Assembly: GCA_946811695.1 (NCBI GenBank)
Contig: OX328132.1
Span: 99,986,935-100,050,934, forward strand
Source of the DNA: Gonocerus acuteangulatus
Taxonomy: Eukaryota; Arthropoda; Insecta; Hemiptera; Coreidae
Direction: 5' to 3'
Length of the DNA: 64,000 nt
The translations under genes were made by a program, and so were the position numbers. The stretch's first letter is position 1; each line of letters starts with the position of its first letter. The notes under the pieces were generated by a model that was not told the origin of the DNA, made no database searches, and saw nothing but the letters and a program-made list of their open reading frames with translations. Below are positions 26,425 to 39,050 of the stretch, one piece after another.

Positions 26425-26606
26425 TATTTAGAGTTTAATTATCTTAAACAGTTTTTGAGTAATCCTTTCTAATACAATAAATAACATGTCTACGTTAAAA
26501 AACAGAAAATTGGTCATAACTGCTTTTCCCCTCTGAATTAGACCATACTTCAAATGAACTTTTTTGTTGGAAATTATGTCTTAAATCACCCTCCCCCCCC
26601 CCTTCT

Positions 26607-28589
26607 GCTGTCTCTAATGCCAACAAATATAACCAATTATTGACTCCGAAATCGATTGAACAATACCGTGGACAAATCAAAAGAGAATTTAGTCTCCCTC
26701 CAACCATTTCCCATAGATATTCATGACATAACCATTAATTGTACTATAAATTATTTAAGACAGCCTAATTATTCGTTTTAAAGCACATTTCATTCATTTG
26801 AGTTTTTCATATATCACCAAGTGATCATTAAACGAACACGACTCAGCATCCCTCATTAGTGAGCTCTATTAAAATCTGTGGTTATTTTTTAATATTTTAC
26901 TGTGATTTAGTTTTATTCTCCAATATTTATTTATCATAACGATGCAGAAAAAGAAAATCTATGCATTATCATCAAATACTACTAGTTCTACATAAATTAG
27001 TTATTCCAAGAACTATAAATTAAGTATAGATTTATGGCATATTCGATACTCAATTTATAAATTTAATAGAACTGTTTGTAGGAAAATAGGGTATATATGA
27101 GAGCACTGTATATGACATATCGCAGATATGCTACTTTTTTTTATTTTAGGACACAAAATTTTAAGACTATTCTTTCATTAATCAGGTGAATACGTCTCAG
27201 ATTCATAATAAATATAATTAGGTTTCAAATTGTTATATATATACCATATATATATATATATCATATCTTACTCATTAAATACACACTACGTTTTACGATA
27301 TCGCAGTGTTGAACATTTTAAATTTTTAGCTTAAATAATTTTTATTTGTTTATTTAAGTAAATTTTCATTTTCGATTTGAAGGTTCATTTCTTTATTAAT
27401 TATAGTAATATATCTTTTACAACCACTTTTTACGTTAAAAATTCTTATTTATTTACTTCAGTATAACCAGAGCACCTTTCTTCAGCACGTCAGTGGTACA
27501 TTACATTTTTATAGGTATGTATGTAACACACACATTTTGGTAAAATATTGCAAAACCAAACATTATCGAGCTTATTAAGGTAATAAAAACATCTTTCTCC
27601 AATTTCTTACACATATCTTGCCTTGAAGAAATCATTATAATAAGCCTCTGATGTATGTTATCATAGAAAATTAAAATGAAAACAAATTTATTTAAAAAAA
27701 AACCTACCATATTAAATTAAGAAAGTATTGTAGTTGTGTAAATACTATATCACTATTAAATATTTGTAATTTTAAACTTAAGGTTTTTATTTAATTATGT
27801 CCATCAAATGTTGTGGTTTATTTGTTAATATAAAATAAAAGCTTCCTACATTTTATTATTCGAATTGCTATTGCTCATGAATAATAAATATTAAAATTGT
27901 AAGATTCTTAATTATGTACTGTACTTTTAGATGGTCTATTTCTGATGAATTAGCTTCTGGAAATTCTAAAACATTAACTAAAAGAATTTAAGTTCAAAGA
28001 ATAAATTAAAAAGTATTCACCCGTTCTTCAATTGTTGTGGAATACATGCATAATACTTTATAAGACAGGGTGCGGAATCTATAAAAATAATTTTCTTCCC
28101 AGTGCAAAAATTTTTTGGAAACATGAGAAGAAGTCTAACTTAATATACATTATAAATTAAACGTAGTTGAAGTCTAAATAGACGTTTACGTGACATTATA
28201 CGAACTTTTTAATAATAGTAATAGAAGTAATTGATGAATATCAACAATTTTATTGATATACTTGTTTATAAATATATACCCTTGTAGGTCACTTAAAATT
28301 CCACAAGGACATTTCATATGTACAGAATTAAATAAACAAGATACCTAAACATTTTATAATTATGGTATTTGCCAATATCTTCTTAGTTTTCCATTCTATG
28401 AATTAATTGAGTTGTCTATGATAGATAAGAAGAAAAAAAATAAACTTAGTACTTAGTTACCCTAAAGTGGAGTGGAGTACGGAGCGACGAAGCGAAGTTG
28501 CTGAAGAGCGAGCGAGCGTACAACTGCTCTGGAGAAATATCGGAGCTAAACTAAACCTTATCCCTCCCACTTCTACCCTCCCCCTGGGC
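26607..28589. other. No gene seen
   Basis: Very AT-rich, with a short (TA)n near 27240. No conserved frames. Confidence 0.5.
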
Positions 28590-29050
28590 CCATCAATCAC
28601 CACTTCGCCGGCCACTTATCCCTCCTCCTTACAAACACACCTCGGTACCTACACTTTAATAAATTGGCATAAGGATTTGCCACATCTTCTGTGCACTGTC
28701 CCTCGCAGAGTCAAGGCTTTTTATCACACTTACTTTAAATCATGCTTCCTCTACTCCAGGACTTATCAGTCACCACTTCGCCGGCCACTTATACGTCCTC
28801 CTTACAAACACACCCTAGTACCTATGCTTCAATAAATTGGCATAAGGATTTGACACATCTTCTGTGCACTGTCCCTCTGAGAGTCAACCCTTTTTATCAC
28901 ACTTACTTTAAATCATGCTTCATCTACTCCAGGACTTATCAGTCACCACTTCGCCTGCCACTTATCCCTCCTCCTTACAAACACACGTCAGTACCTACAC
29001 TTTAATAAATTGGTATAAGGATTTGCCACATATTCTGTGCACTGTCTCTC
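28590..29050. repeat. Tandem repeat, 173 bp period, ~2.7 copies
   Basis: CACTTCGCC recurs at 28601, 28774 and 28947 with long colinear similarity (CCTCCTTACAAACACAC, AATAAATTGGCATAAGG, TCTGTGCACTGTCCCTC). Reading frames that look related to each other here are repeat artefacts. Confidence 0.9.
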
Positions 29051-29685
29051 TCAGAACGGCCAGCCGAGGAGACTGGGGCCCAATCCTACCTCGGTAGGTG
29101 GGGAGACCCCCGGGATCTGTAGTGCCGACTCTTTAACGTCCGGGGCATCCCTGCGGGGTCTGTCCCACGTGCTGGCTGGGAATGCTCGTGGGCTTGGCGT
29201 CCTTCTTAGGTTGGTCGCCTCGCTCACCTCATGCTAACATTGAGCGACTATGTAACAGGGACCTGCCCTCCTTGGGAGATCAAGTTAAGTCCCCAGCTTG
29301 ACTCTCCCCTCCTTGGAAGGAAATTGTAGGGAGTGCTTTTAACGCTTCTGGACCAGTGATCGTTCTCCTTAGGGGCTCATGGCACGGTCATGAGTTCCCA
29401 AAATGGTACTACGGCTGGGTTGGTGGCAGGAATCCGTTGTGGTTGCCTGTCGCAGCGTAGTGGTCATATGGTTGGATGCTCCGCTATAGAGTGACCAGAA
29501 TTTGGAGGTATTCTGTAATAGTGCGAGACTCGAGCACTCTATAGCGGGTCGAGAGCAACCTATTTTTTTTTTTTTTTGATGGAGGTCCAGATGACAAACT
29601 GTGTCCCTGCAGCATGGCTGGTGGTCCCGCGGCGGACTCGGGGTAAACAAAAAATCTAGGCGCTAATAACCTAGACAATAAACGC

Positions 29686-29747
<62 letters not shown>
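29051..29747 (+). mobile_element. 3' portion of a poly-A retroelement
   Basis: A GC-rich segment (GGGGCCCAATCCTACC, GGGGAGACCCCCGGG), unlike its neighbours, ends in a tail hairpin: AGGCG (29658) with TAATAACC in the loop and CGCCT (29683). About 59 A residues follow (29689-29747). The tail matches the 5S SINE tail in plan. No protein domain recognised; probably a LINE 3' region or a long SINE. Confidence 0.6.
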
Positions 29748-29751
<4 letters not shown>

Positions 29752-30113
29752 CAATAATATCATCTTAATACGAATGAATTCATAATTTATTTGCGAATTT
29801 TATTGTGAATAAATTTTTATTCACAAATTATAATGTGAATAAATTTGTATTCGTATATTTTAATGTGATTTTTTTTGTAATCACTTGATTTTTTGTAAAT
29901 ATTCACATTTTTTGTGATTATTTACAATTTTTTCTGTGAATTTATTTGTATTCGCAGAAAAATTTGCGAATAAAATTTTATTTGTATTTTTATATTTAAT
30001 ATATGTGAATATAAATATGTGAAGTACGAATTTATTTATATTCGTATTCACAAATATATGAAGTTCGAATAAATTCGTATTTTTATTTATAAATAAAATT
30101 ATGCCCATCTCTG
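29748..30113 (-). mobile_element. Possible hAT-like terminal region
   Basis: On the minus strand CAGAGATGGGCAT (30101-30113) opens a run of AATTCGTATT/AATACGAAT repeats extending to about 29790. CAGAGATGGGCA-like ends are common in insect hAT elements. The opposite terminus was not found. Confidence 0.3.
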
Positions 30114-30960
30114 CGCTGCACAGTGGGCCGTTTCGCAGATCTAGACGGGCAAGCTCATATGATGATTTGAAATATTAGCGTAAAATGTTTGAGACTCATG
30201 TAGATCATTTTATCAAATATTTTTTTATTTATTGCGGAGAAAAAGAATTTAACGGGACCACTGAAGTTTTTAAATAATCTATAAGGTATTTTTCAATAAG
30301 CAATAATGCAAATTTTATAAAAGCTATTAGGAATTTAATCTATTATAAAAAAAATATACAAAAAAATATTTGTTGCATACCACTACGTAATTATCGAAAA
30401 AGGCGGAAGGTCAATAAAACTACACCACACACTTTCACACTTCCCTTCATGTTTCGCACCATTCTGGTGTATCTTCAGGAGCGTATGCTTTAAAACACAA
30501 TTTCAGCCTCAACTTGAGGAGGAGAACCTTCCACTAGCAGGACATGCGATAACCACACAGTGCAGACATACACTCACGTAATACACGAATGCAGACAACA
30601 CACAACATTTACAAAAACACTTAAAAAAAACTCTATTATAGAAGAGCCAATCAGCCCCAAAAAGCTATTTACTGATTATTTCTCCATTTTAAGTAAATTA
30701 GCCAAAAGTATTTACTAACTGAGAGAACAAAAGGGCACTTCCTGATAAGAGTATGTCCCGTTAATAGTTAAGATAAGTTTTTAATTTGTATAATAATTTT
30801 GTTTATTTAATAAGAAAATGTTTATTTAGTATATTAAAAAAAATATTAATAATTTGAAACGATAATAATTGTTGGCTAAAGTCAAAATGCCTTAAAATTA
30901 ACGTTTTGCATTAATTGTAAAGTGAATTTAAAACGTTTAGAAAACCTATCGATATAACAA
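30114..30960. other. No gene; weak hammerhead-like motif at 30447-30480 (-)
   Basis: On the minus strand CTGAAGA, a CACCA/TGGTG hairpin and GAAAC occur in order, but the next triplet is ATG, not a legal NUH, and no helix I is evident. Otherwise AT-rich spacer. Confidence 0.35.
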
Positions 30961-30969
30961 TTCACTCCC

Positions 30970-31165
30970 ACTCCTTCACTGGTGCGGCCCTAACAAGTGT
31001 TCTCCCCACCCTACTGCTTCACTGGTGCGGCCCTAACAGATGTTCTCCCCGCGCTACTCCCTTACTGGTGCGGCCTAATAGACGTCTTCCCACACTACTC
31101 CTTCACTGTTGCGGCCCAACATACGTTCTCTCCACGCTACTCCCTTACTGGTGCGGGCTGGATTA
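30970..31165. repeat. Short tandem repeat, ~43-46 bp period, 4-5 copies
   Basis: Units share CTTACTGGTGCGGCCCTAAC and GTTCTCCCCACGCTACT. Confidence 0.85.
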
Positions 31166-32655
31166 AAAGGCTGGATGTTTTTCTCCGGTAGTTGTATTCA
31201 GCGGTCGAGCGATTAAGGTCTCCCAGGTGGACCACAAAGCGGTATTAGGTGGGACTTTCAGTACCTTGGTATTCATCTTCCTTCGCGGTAAGAATCTAGT
31301 ATCCGTTTACAAGAAGGAAGCAAGCAGGTATAAAAGTCCTAACGCTTCATGTGAGTAGTCGAGTTACAATAGCTCGCCGTAGGCTCTCCAAGGCCTTCCT
31401 AATATAAAGTGAATATCTAAAAACTGAACAACAACTGAGCATGACTTAACCTTCAAGACTCGATTGACATCCCACATTTTTCACAATATTTGGAATTGTG
31501 AATGTTTGTGTTTAAATTTAACCTTCTGCCATATATATTAGAAAAATAGGGTCACCGTCTTATAATAAAAGTTTTGTTTCTGTCATTGACGTAGAAACTA
31601 TTCTTAAAATAAAAATAAGTTGTCTGTATAAAAGTTGTACAGGATTAAATTCCTTATCGAAATATTGTTGGTTAAAGCCGAAAATATGAACATAACTGGG
31701 TTTTGTTTCTGGGGTTATCTAAAGCGTTTTATCAATAAACAACCGAAAGCAATCGAAATATTCTAATTTTGTTTGGTTCCATCTACCGTCGAATTTAAGA
31801 ATGTTCGAAGACAGCAACTTGAGGGTAGTAGATACTTAAAAATATAAAAGAGATATTTTGTATTTTCAGGAATCATGATTTTTTAATTTAATGAAACATT
31901 AAAAGTTTAAATTATACATTTAAATCTTTTCATGAATTCTTTTTGAGATCCAGAAAATATAATACAAAATAAAATATCAATGCCAAATTAAATAAATGAT
32001 TCTTAATATACATTTGGAAATTGTAAAATAATTAATTCATTTCCTACATAAAACACAATAGGATATTTAAATACTATCAATTAAATCAGCATGAATAAAA
32101 AATCATTCCTTATCAATAACAAGAAAAAATACGCATTAAATGAGTAAATTTGTAAATTAAAATAATTCTTTGTCATAAAATAATATAATATGTATAATCA
32201 GTGTGTAAATATACGTCGTTCGGCCATGAGGGTTAATAAAACTGGATTTTAGAAGAAAAATAAGTTTTATTGCTAACTGAATATTTCAAGGGAGTATTTG
32301 TTAATTCTTTAACAACTACTGTATACCCTTCCCCAAAAAGACAATTTGATACAGACCTATAATTTTCTTTTCTATTATTAATCATACTGTCTCCGTCATT
32401 AAAGGGTGATTAATAGTTCTTAAATTACTCTGTTTTTTATTAAGAATTCATGAATCGTTTTCTTATTTGTAAAATTTAAATTTGTATGACCCCTCTAACC
32501 TAAAAGTCCTGACCCCGAAAATGCAAAATATTAGTTTTACTTCTTGGTCCTTAAGTCGCAGTCTTTGAACTTTCCTGAATATGATAGTAGGGGAAGAAAA
32601 AAAAAATTAGAAAATCCCTTATATGTTTTAAAGGGCGTAGGCCACATTCATAATT
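31166..32655. other. No gene seen
   Basis: AT-rich spacer without recognised elements. Confidence 0.5.
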
Positions 32656-32660
32656 AAAAA

Positions 32661-32730
32661 GTCCGTCACGCAGGAGCTGCATAACTAAGCACATTCCTCA
32701 GAATTTTTGTAGTGTAGACAACATTAATTA
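32661..32730 (+). mobile_element. Degenerate family E 5' end
   Basis: GTCCGTCACGCAGGAGCTGC followed by ATAACTAAGCAC matches the E start with several changes. Nothing of the body is recognisable downstream. Confidence 0.45.
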
Positions 32731-33059
32731 ATGAATAATTTGCTGTAAATAACCTATATAAATAAAATAAAAACGTGAATAGTTCTGCTCATTTACATTT
32801 ATTACTAGAACTGTTCAATTATTAATTTTTTAAATAATTTGCTTCCAGAGTTATGTTAATACATGATACTGTACTACTTAATAAATACACAAAAACTTCA
32901 TTTTCCGTCTTTTGATCTGACGCAGGAACAGGATACAGTCCCCCTAGTGGGAGATAGCGCTTCTCATGGCGGCTTTGGGAACCTACGTCTGGCGGGCTAA
33001 TTCTAATAAACAGAGTTTAAAGTAAACCCTCCTTTCCAATAGACCGATTTACTTCATTT

Positions 33060-33415
33060 TTACAACACTTCTTTCTTATGAGATAACCACGACGTTTCGT
33101 TACAATACAGCAGAAATTACGACCGGTATGAGTATATTAGTACTATAGGTCCGGAGTAACCCCCCCCCCCCCCCCCTGGATTTAGTTTATTTTTCCAACC
33201 CATTTTTCTCTGCTAATTACCACCACGAATACCGAGTTTCGTTGAAATGTAACAAAAATTACGGCTGGCAGTGGCAAATTGGTAATGTGGGTCTGGAGTA
33301 AACCCCCCCCCCTCTTTAGATCAACATAACGAATACCGAGTTTCGTTGAAATATAACAAAAATACGGCTGGCATGGTCAAATTAGTGTTTTGGGTCCGGG
33401 GTAAACCCCCCCTCT
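33060..33415. repeat. Three degenerate tandem units with poly-C ends
   Basis: GTTTCGTTGAAAT, TAACAAAAATTACGGCTGGC and GGTCCGGAGTAA plus a C-run recur at about 33095-33178, 33235-33313 and 33340-33412. Confidence 0.6.
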
Positions 33416-33523
33416 CGGTGGACCGATTTTGGTGGTTAACGAACTCGTTCAATCGTTTGCTAATTGAACGCTATATACCACGTTTCGAGAAGAAAAAATA
33501 AAAACTCTGGCCGCTATCGCGTT

Positions 33524-34051
<528 letters not shown>

Positions 34052-34054
<3 letters not shown>

Positions 34055-36107
34055 TATATATAAATTTTAACGGGAGTCATTTTCGGTGTCTGCTAGGTAG
34101 GATCGATAAAGATTCGAAGAAATTTTTCAAACATTCCGTCATGAGTGCAACCTCAATAGCTACTTTCCTTCGGAGGAAAGTGCTAAAACGGCAAGAACAA
34201 AAGGGTTCTTCTACCCTTACTGCTTTTACTATATGTAATATAATGATTGGGAATGGAATCCATTGAATCTTTTAAGATGGTGAATGTTTTGATTAATCGC
34301 ACTATTTCTCGATACTGGCGAAAAAGTGACAACTGATGAGGGATTTTAAAAAGTATTAATATAAAATGGACTCAGAATTTAATGCCCTACAAGCCGTCAT
34401 ATTACACCTGTACATCGAAAAATGTAGGGTTAGTGAAACTGGAGAAGGTTTGATGTTATCGAAACAAAAGAACCCCTTCGTTTAAGTGAAGACGTAGCAA
34501 GTTTTATTTTTCGAAACATTATGAGAATATTTAGAGTGTCGATCGATTGTAAGTATCCGATTGGTATATAAGCTACTAAAGATGCACATATCCAAAATCG
34601 TGTAACCCTTTTCTCTTATTGTATGAGTTAGATGTGTGGCACTTGAACGAAAGTGCACGGCAGTAGATACAATCCAAGACGTCTCAAGGAGAAATTTATC
34701 GGACAAGCAATACACCTAATGAAAATCTTTGGTAGTAAATAGGATAAACAACTGCACTTTTTTCAGGAACACAGGTTTGCAACTCCGCCAGGCTACTAGG
34801 TCAATACACAAATCAAGACATCCTGAAATACGGGGGGTCCGACAAGCTATGGATAGTGAATACCGGCTCGGACTATAAACTTCAGGGGATAAACATACTT
34901 TGAGCTTTGTAAAACCATCCTCTCTTTGCTAGAGCTACAGGTGTGCAATTTCACCAAGTCTCAATGGCGATGGACACAATCGAAGACGTCTCGAGAAGGG
35001 AATGATCGGGCAAGCTATCGATTCCAAGCTCTGGCTAATTAGGGGACACAAAGCCGGGCTCGTTACTCCTCCGCTTCCTCTTCATTAAATTTTCAAGCTG
35101 CTCTGAAACAATGGCGGTGGCCGTTAATGAGTCACTCGGCCCTCCATCAGGGAGCAAACAAACCAGGAGCCACCCCCACTTCTGCACCCCTTTACAACCC
35201 TCCTTTACACACATATCATCCAAGCTCAACAACCACTTCATCAGGCAAACATCATCCGAATCTTAATTATAACACGCAAGCCCACTCATCTTCCCTCTTC
35301 TCTTTTCTTGATCTTTCTTTTATTACAATCAACATCATCTTATAATTTTATAGCTAAAATAACACCAAGTAACCAATTTCGCAATTTCTCTTTGTCCTAA
35401 AATGTAAGAACACTTGAAAATCGTACAAGCGCTTTCCCTTCCTCCCTCCCACTCAATCTCTTTCTTTCCCACTCCCCTCCAGGCCATGTATAAAATGTCA
35501 GGGTTCTCGTATTCCACCAGAAAACAGTCTTTCAATTTAAACATATATTTAATCCAGGTTAATTATTAATTGTATTAACATTAAGGAAAGATTTTGGTTT
35601 ACAATTTAGGCTGTACAGCTCTCATGGCTCTAATCAAGGCTATGGCAAACTTATCTTGTTTTTCATTACTTGACCTGTACATTAAGGCTTTAGCAGGGAC
35701 CCTATATGAGCACGAACAGCTCTCGGACAGTGGGGCACTCTTATGAATGCGAGTTTTCTCAGATTTTTGGAGTATTAACTTACTACGGAGGGTTTGTATA
35801 CTAGTGAAAGACATTAATTTCTTTTTCAATGTGTAAAAATATACCCATATAGTCATATATATATATATATTGAATATTTATAGGTATTAAACAATTCTCG
35901 GTGTACCCAGCTTGGACAGCGTGCAGTTCTATTCCAATTTTAGTGGCCAGGTAATATATTCGCATGACTATATCTTTTCCATTATCTGAAAGGAGTGGGA
36001 GAAGAGTCACTCAACTCCGAACTCATCCCAGTATTTAAGTTCTTAAAAATCAACGATCTTACGGGTTAGAATGACACCGGAGTGCCGCTCGCACAGAGAA
36101 AAAAAAA
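34052..36107. other. No gene; degenerate ~150-170 bp repeats at 34585-35030
   Basis: Related stretches at about 34620-34710, 34770-34855 and 34940-35025 share a CAAGACGTCTC-like word and ATCGGGCAAGC/GTCCGACAAGC. Nothing else recognised. Confidence 0.4.
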
Positions 36108-36316
36108 GTCCGACTCGCAGGAACTGAATCATCTTAGCGCGATTCCGTTCATATCCCTATTGTCATTTGAAAAGCTTAGATTAGAAACAGATAATATATT
36201 GTTCGGCCTTTGTTCAAAGGGGTTTATGACTTTACCTGGTCGGGTCCGCCGAACCCCAGAAACCTCTTCTAGAGATACTTATTTTATACGTTTCTATGCA
36301 TAAAAATATCAATATT
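36108..36316 (+). mobile_element. Family E copy E4, 5' part
   Basis: GTCCGACTCGCAGGAACTG after an A-run, then TTAGCGCGATTCCGTTC. It is interrupted at 36317 by a SINE and probably resumes at 37578. Confidence 0.6.
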
Positions 36317-37565
36317 TATTTTTATTTATTTCAATATACATCCAGGTCATTAGCGCCGACATCCAGGGTGCAGCGAGGAATTTCCCAGCGAGCCCTGAGA
36401 TGAGAAAATTCCGGCCGGAGCACAGTGTAACGAAGTAGTGGAGATTATGGACAAAAATCATTAACAACTAGTTATTTTCAAATAAACATTTTTAATAATT
36501 GAAAACAACTCAAAACAAGGTAACAATAGTATAATAATGCATAGTATACGGCTATAATAATATTAATTGTAATATTAATAGAAATAATATAGCAGGTAAT
36601 AATATTATTAATAACAATATTATAAAATATAATATAACTGTAACATATAATGTAGTAATAAACTCTTGTTTATGTCTGCCTCTAAGGTAGCCAGAAGGGC
36701 CATCAGAACGAGAATATCTTTTTTCTTGATAAAAATTAATAGCAATTTCTTTTAGGTTCATATATTGTTTCAACTAGAATTTATATAAGTTTTTTCTCTG
36801 CGGTGAACACGTTCCCACATGTCTAAACAGTCTAAACTGGCCGTCTTTCGAATATTGCTTAATATTTCTTTAGAAGCATCCTGCAGATCAAATTAAATCA
36901 TTTGCCCGACGATTGATACCGTTTCCTTGGATTTATACACATTTTTTCAATTTTGGAAAAAAAATTAATTGATGGATCTAAAAATAAAAATCTTTGGAAT
37001 CGGCAAATTTCGGCAAACTAAATTGCTGTCAGTACATTATACTTGAGGTAAACTTTAAGCCCTAAAAAACTTGAGATGTGTTCAGATGAAGTTTTTTAGC
37101 TATGGTCGATCAAAGTTTTGTACTTAAGAATTATGTCAAAGATTAATAAACAAAAATTCAGGATAAATAATAAGGGAGTAATTACCCGTAATCAATTATA
37201 TCAGATAAAAAAGGAATAGTTTTGACGTAATTTCCTTCGGATGACTTAATAAAAACACTGTCCTATCTTCAACGGCAGAGGTTCAAACTGATTGTTGGTA
37301 TAAAGCAGGTTTTAAAGACTTTTCCTTGTTTATAATACTGCTAATTTGTTTGTTGGTCAAAATAAAACTAATATGTATTAGTTTTATACGATTTTAGTTC
37401 CTTGAATAGTTCCTAAACTTAGCTAGAGGATTAAAAATTAAATATAAGAAAACAAAAATTTCGATTTTTGTACATTGGACGTTACACTGTGCGGAGGTGG
37501 GAATCGAACCCACCATCTCCTGTTTATGAATCCAAGGCGCTAGCCACTAGACCACGGGAGACCCC
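36317..37565 (-). mobile_element. tRNA-derived SINE, family B, split by a DNA transposon
   Basis: The head at 37492-37565 reads, on the minus strand, TGGTCTAGTGGCTAGCGCC (A box) and GGTGGGTTCGATTCCCACC (B box). The body resumes at 36420 (GGAATTTTCTCATCTCAGGG, TGGATGTCGGCGCTAATGACC) after a 1071 bp insertion. The target duplication AATATCAATATT lies at 36305-36316 and 37566-37577, so the SINE inserted as one unit and was broken later. The uninterrupted version is at 61387-61586. Confidence 0.8.
36421..37491. mobile_element. Transib/RAG-like DNA transposon, non-autonomous, RSS-like ends
   Basis: The ends are inverted CACAGTGTAACG. The flanking 5 bp duplication is CGGAG (36416-36420 and 37492-37496) inside the SINE, and removing one copy restores the SINE. 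Left end: CACAGTG (36421-36427), 23 bp spacer, ACAAAAATC (36451-36459). Right end, minus strand: CACAGTG (37485-37491), 13 bp spacer (37472-37484), ACAAAAATC (37463-37471). Transib elements are known for CACWRTG ends and 5 bp GC-rich duplications; V(D)J signals use CACAGTG, 12/23 spacers and ACAAAAACC. No transposase inside. Family placement is inference. Confidence 0.7.
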
Positions 37566-37577
37566 AATATCAATATT

Positions 37578-39050
37578 GTTCACATTTTCTTGTGTTCTTC
37601 TACTATAGTAATAATTCTACAAATGAAATCAATTAAAAAATAAAATAAAAAAACAACAGCATAAAGGCAATTGAAAATATTCAAAAGACGTCATAGAATC
37701 TCTTTCTCTTGGCAAGCTATATTTCTAACAACGAATTGTTTTTCTTATTTTACTTAATCTGTTTTATTGTCAAATACATTATCCAACTATAAGTAATTAA
37801 AAAAAAAAGGAATAAACACAGACAAAAAGAACCGTTCGAATAAACGAAATCAATTACTTCAAAGTTTAACCACTTATTTCTCCGGTTGACATCGCTTATT
37901 CAAAACTTTCTTTAGAACCTTTTTTGTAGACCATTTAGTAAGCTTTCGAATGGTAACCTTCCGCTTCCCTAATTTTCAACCGTTTTCGAGATATTAATGA
38001 AAGTATACGAAGTTCCCATAACTTTTCATTATTTCTAGCAACAGAAAATTGGTCTCATTTTAGCTATCCTGTTTTACACAAAAATACATTTTCCTAACAT
38101 AAGAAATTACAAAAATAAAAAGCAATAAAAAACTAAGGGAAAGAGACAAAAATTACAAAAAGAACGACAAAAACCCGTCCATAAGAACTAAACAGACGTA
38201 TTTGAAGTTTTAAGCCCTTATTTCTTTGATTGACATCACCTAATCAAAAATTGTTTCAGAGTCTTTTTTGTAGAGAATTTAGAAAGCTTTCAAATAGTTT
38301 CTATCCACTTATCAAAATTTCTCAACCGTGTTCGAGATATTAATGAAAGTATATGAAGCTCCCAAAACTTTTCATGTCAGCAAAATCCACCCACCGGAAC
38401 ATGGTTTTTGGAGCGAATGTCGCGCGAAAAAAATCGTTCTGCTTACTTCATATGCTTGCAAGTACTCGTTTTATAGGCTTTTGGGCCTAGAAAAACGAAT
38501 GAAACCATTTTATCTATTTAATCATGGGATTCAGTTGAAACATTTTCTGCATGTTCAAATTTCATCAAAACTAATATGTTGAAATTTTGTTTACGTTTGG
38601 AGTTAAGGAAGGGTTCGAATAATATATTTTATTAACAAACATGAAAAGTTTTGGTAACTTTGTTTACTTTCCTTAATATCTCGAAAAAGGTTGAGAATCT
38701 TGGTAAACAGAAGAATACCATTAGAAAGCTTATTAAATGCTCTAAAAAAAGGTTCTAATGAAAGTTTTGATTAGGCGATGTCAATCGGAGAAATAAGTGC
38801 TTAAAACTTTAAATTAATTGATTTCGTTTATTGGAATGGTTCTTTTTGTCTGTTTTATTCCTTGTTATTTTTTAATTGCTTATAGCTGGATAATGTATTT
38901 GACGATAAAACTGGTTAAGTAAAATAACAAAAACAATTTATTGTTAGAAATATAGATTTCCAGGATTCCAAGTTCTTGTCACTAACGGGTCCGTTTCTAG
39001 TGTTAGCTGACCCTTCCAGGTATTGTAAATCATGACCTTTCAAGACTTTA
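37578..39050. mobile_element. Family E copy E4, body, with head-to-head inversion
   Basis: About 37690-38378 follows E in the plus orientation, with both diverged modules. From about 38379 the sequence switches to the minus orientation (CCACCGGAACATGG, then ATGGGATTCAGTTGAAAC and onwards to 39040). Either two partial copies are joined head to head or one was inverted. No 3' hairpin is present. Confidence 0.6.

Larger units (their letters stand above)
23372..26606 (+). mobile_element. Autonomous-looking DNA transposon (~3.2 kb) with long TIRs
   Basis: The left arm (23372-about 23650) is inverted relative to the right. Its outer part (AGAAG, G-run, AGGGTGATTTAAGAC and on to AAACTCTAA) pairs with 26427-26606. 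Its inner part (CACAGGTCTACAA, TTTGATTTGATGATTTTGG) pairs with about 25925-26042. The right arm is split by a nested MITE at 26045-26424. The putative transposase lies between the arms. I could not find a convincing target duplication: the flanks read GGCTTGTG and GCTGTCTC. Superfamily not recognised. Confidence 0.75.

Noticed and set aside
30447..30480. Sixth hammerhead motif
   Set aside because: Core strands and helix II fit, but the triplet is AUG and helix I is missing; kept only as a note.
30970..31165. CRISPR-like array
   Set aside because: Contiguous ~45 bp tandem units without spacers, in eukaryotic DNA.
35127..35345. Pro/Ser/His-rich 72-codon frame
   Set aside because: Overlaps an equally open antisense frame, has no recognisable domain, and lies in degenerate repeat sequence.
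37492..37565. tRNA genes (also 4441-4512, 33905-33993, 61526-61585)
   Set aside because: A and B boxes are present but the acceptor stems are not paired and SINE bodies are attached.
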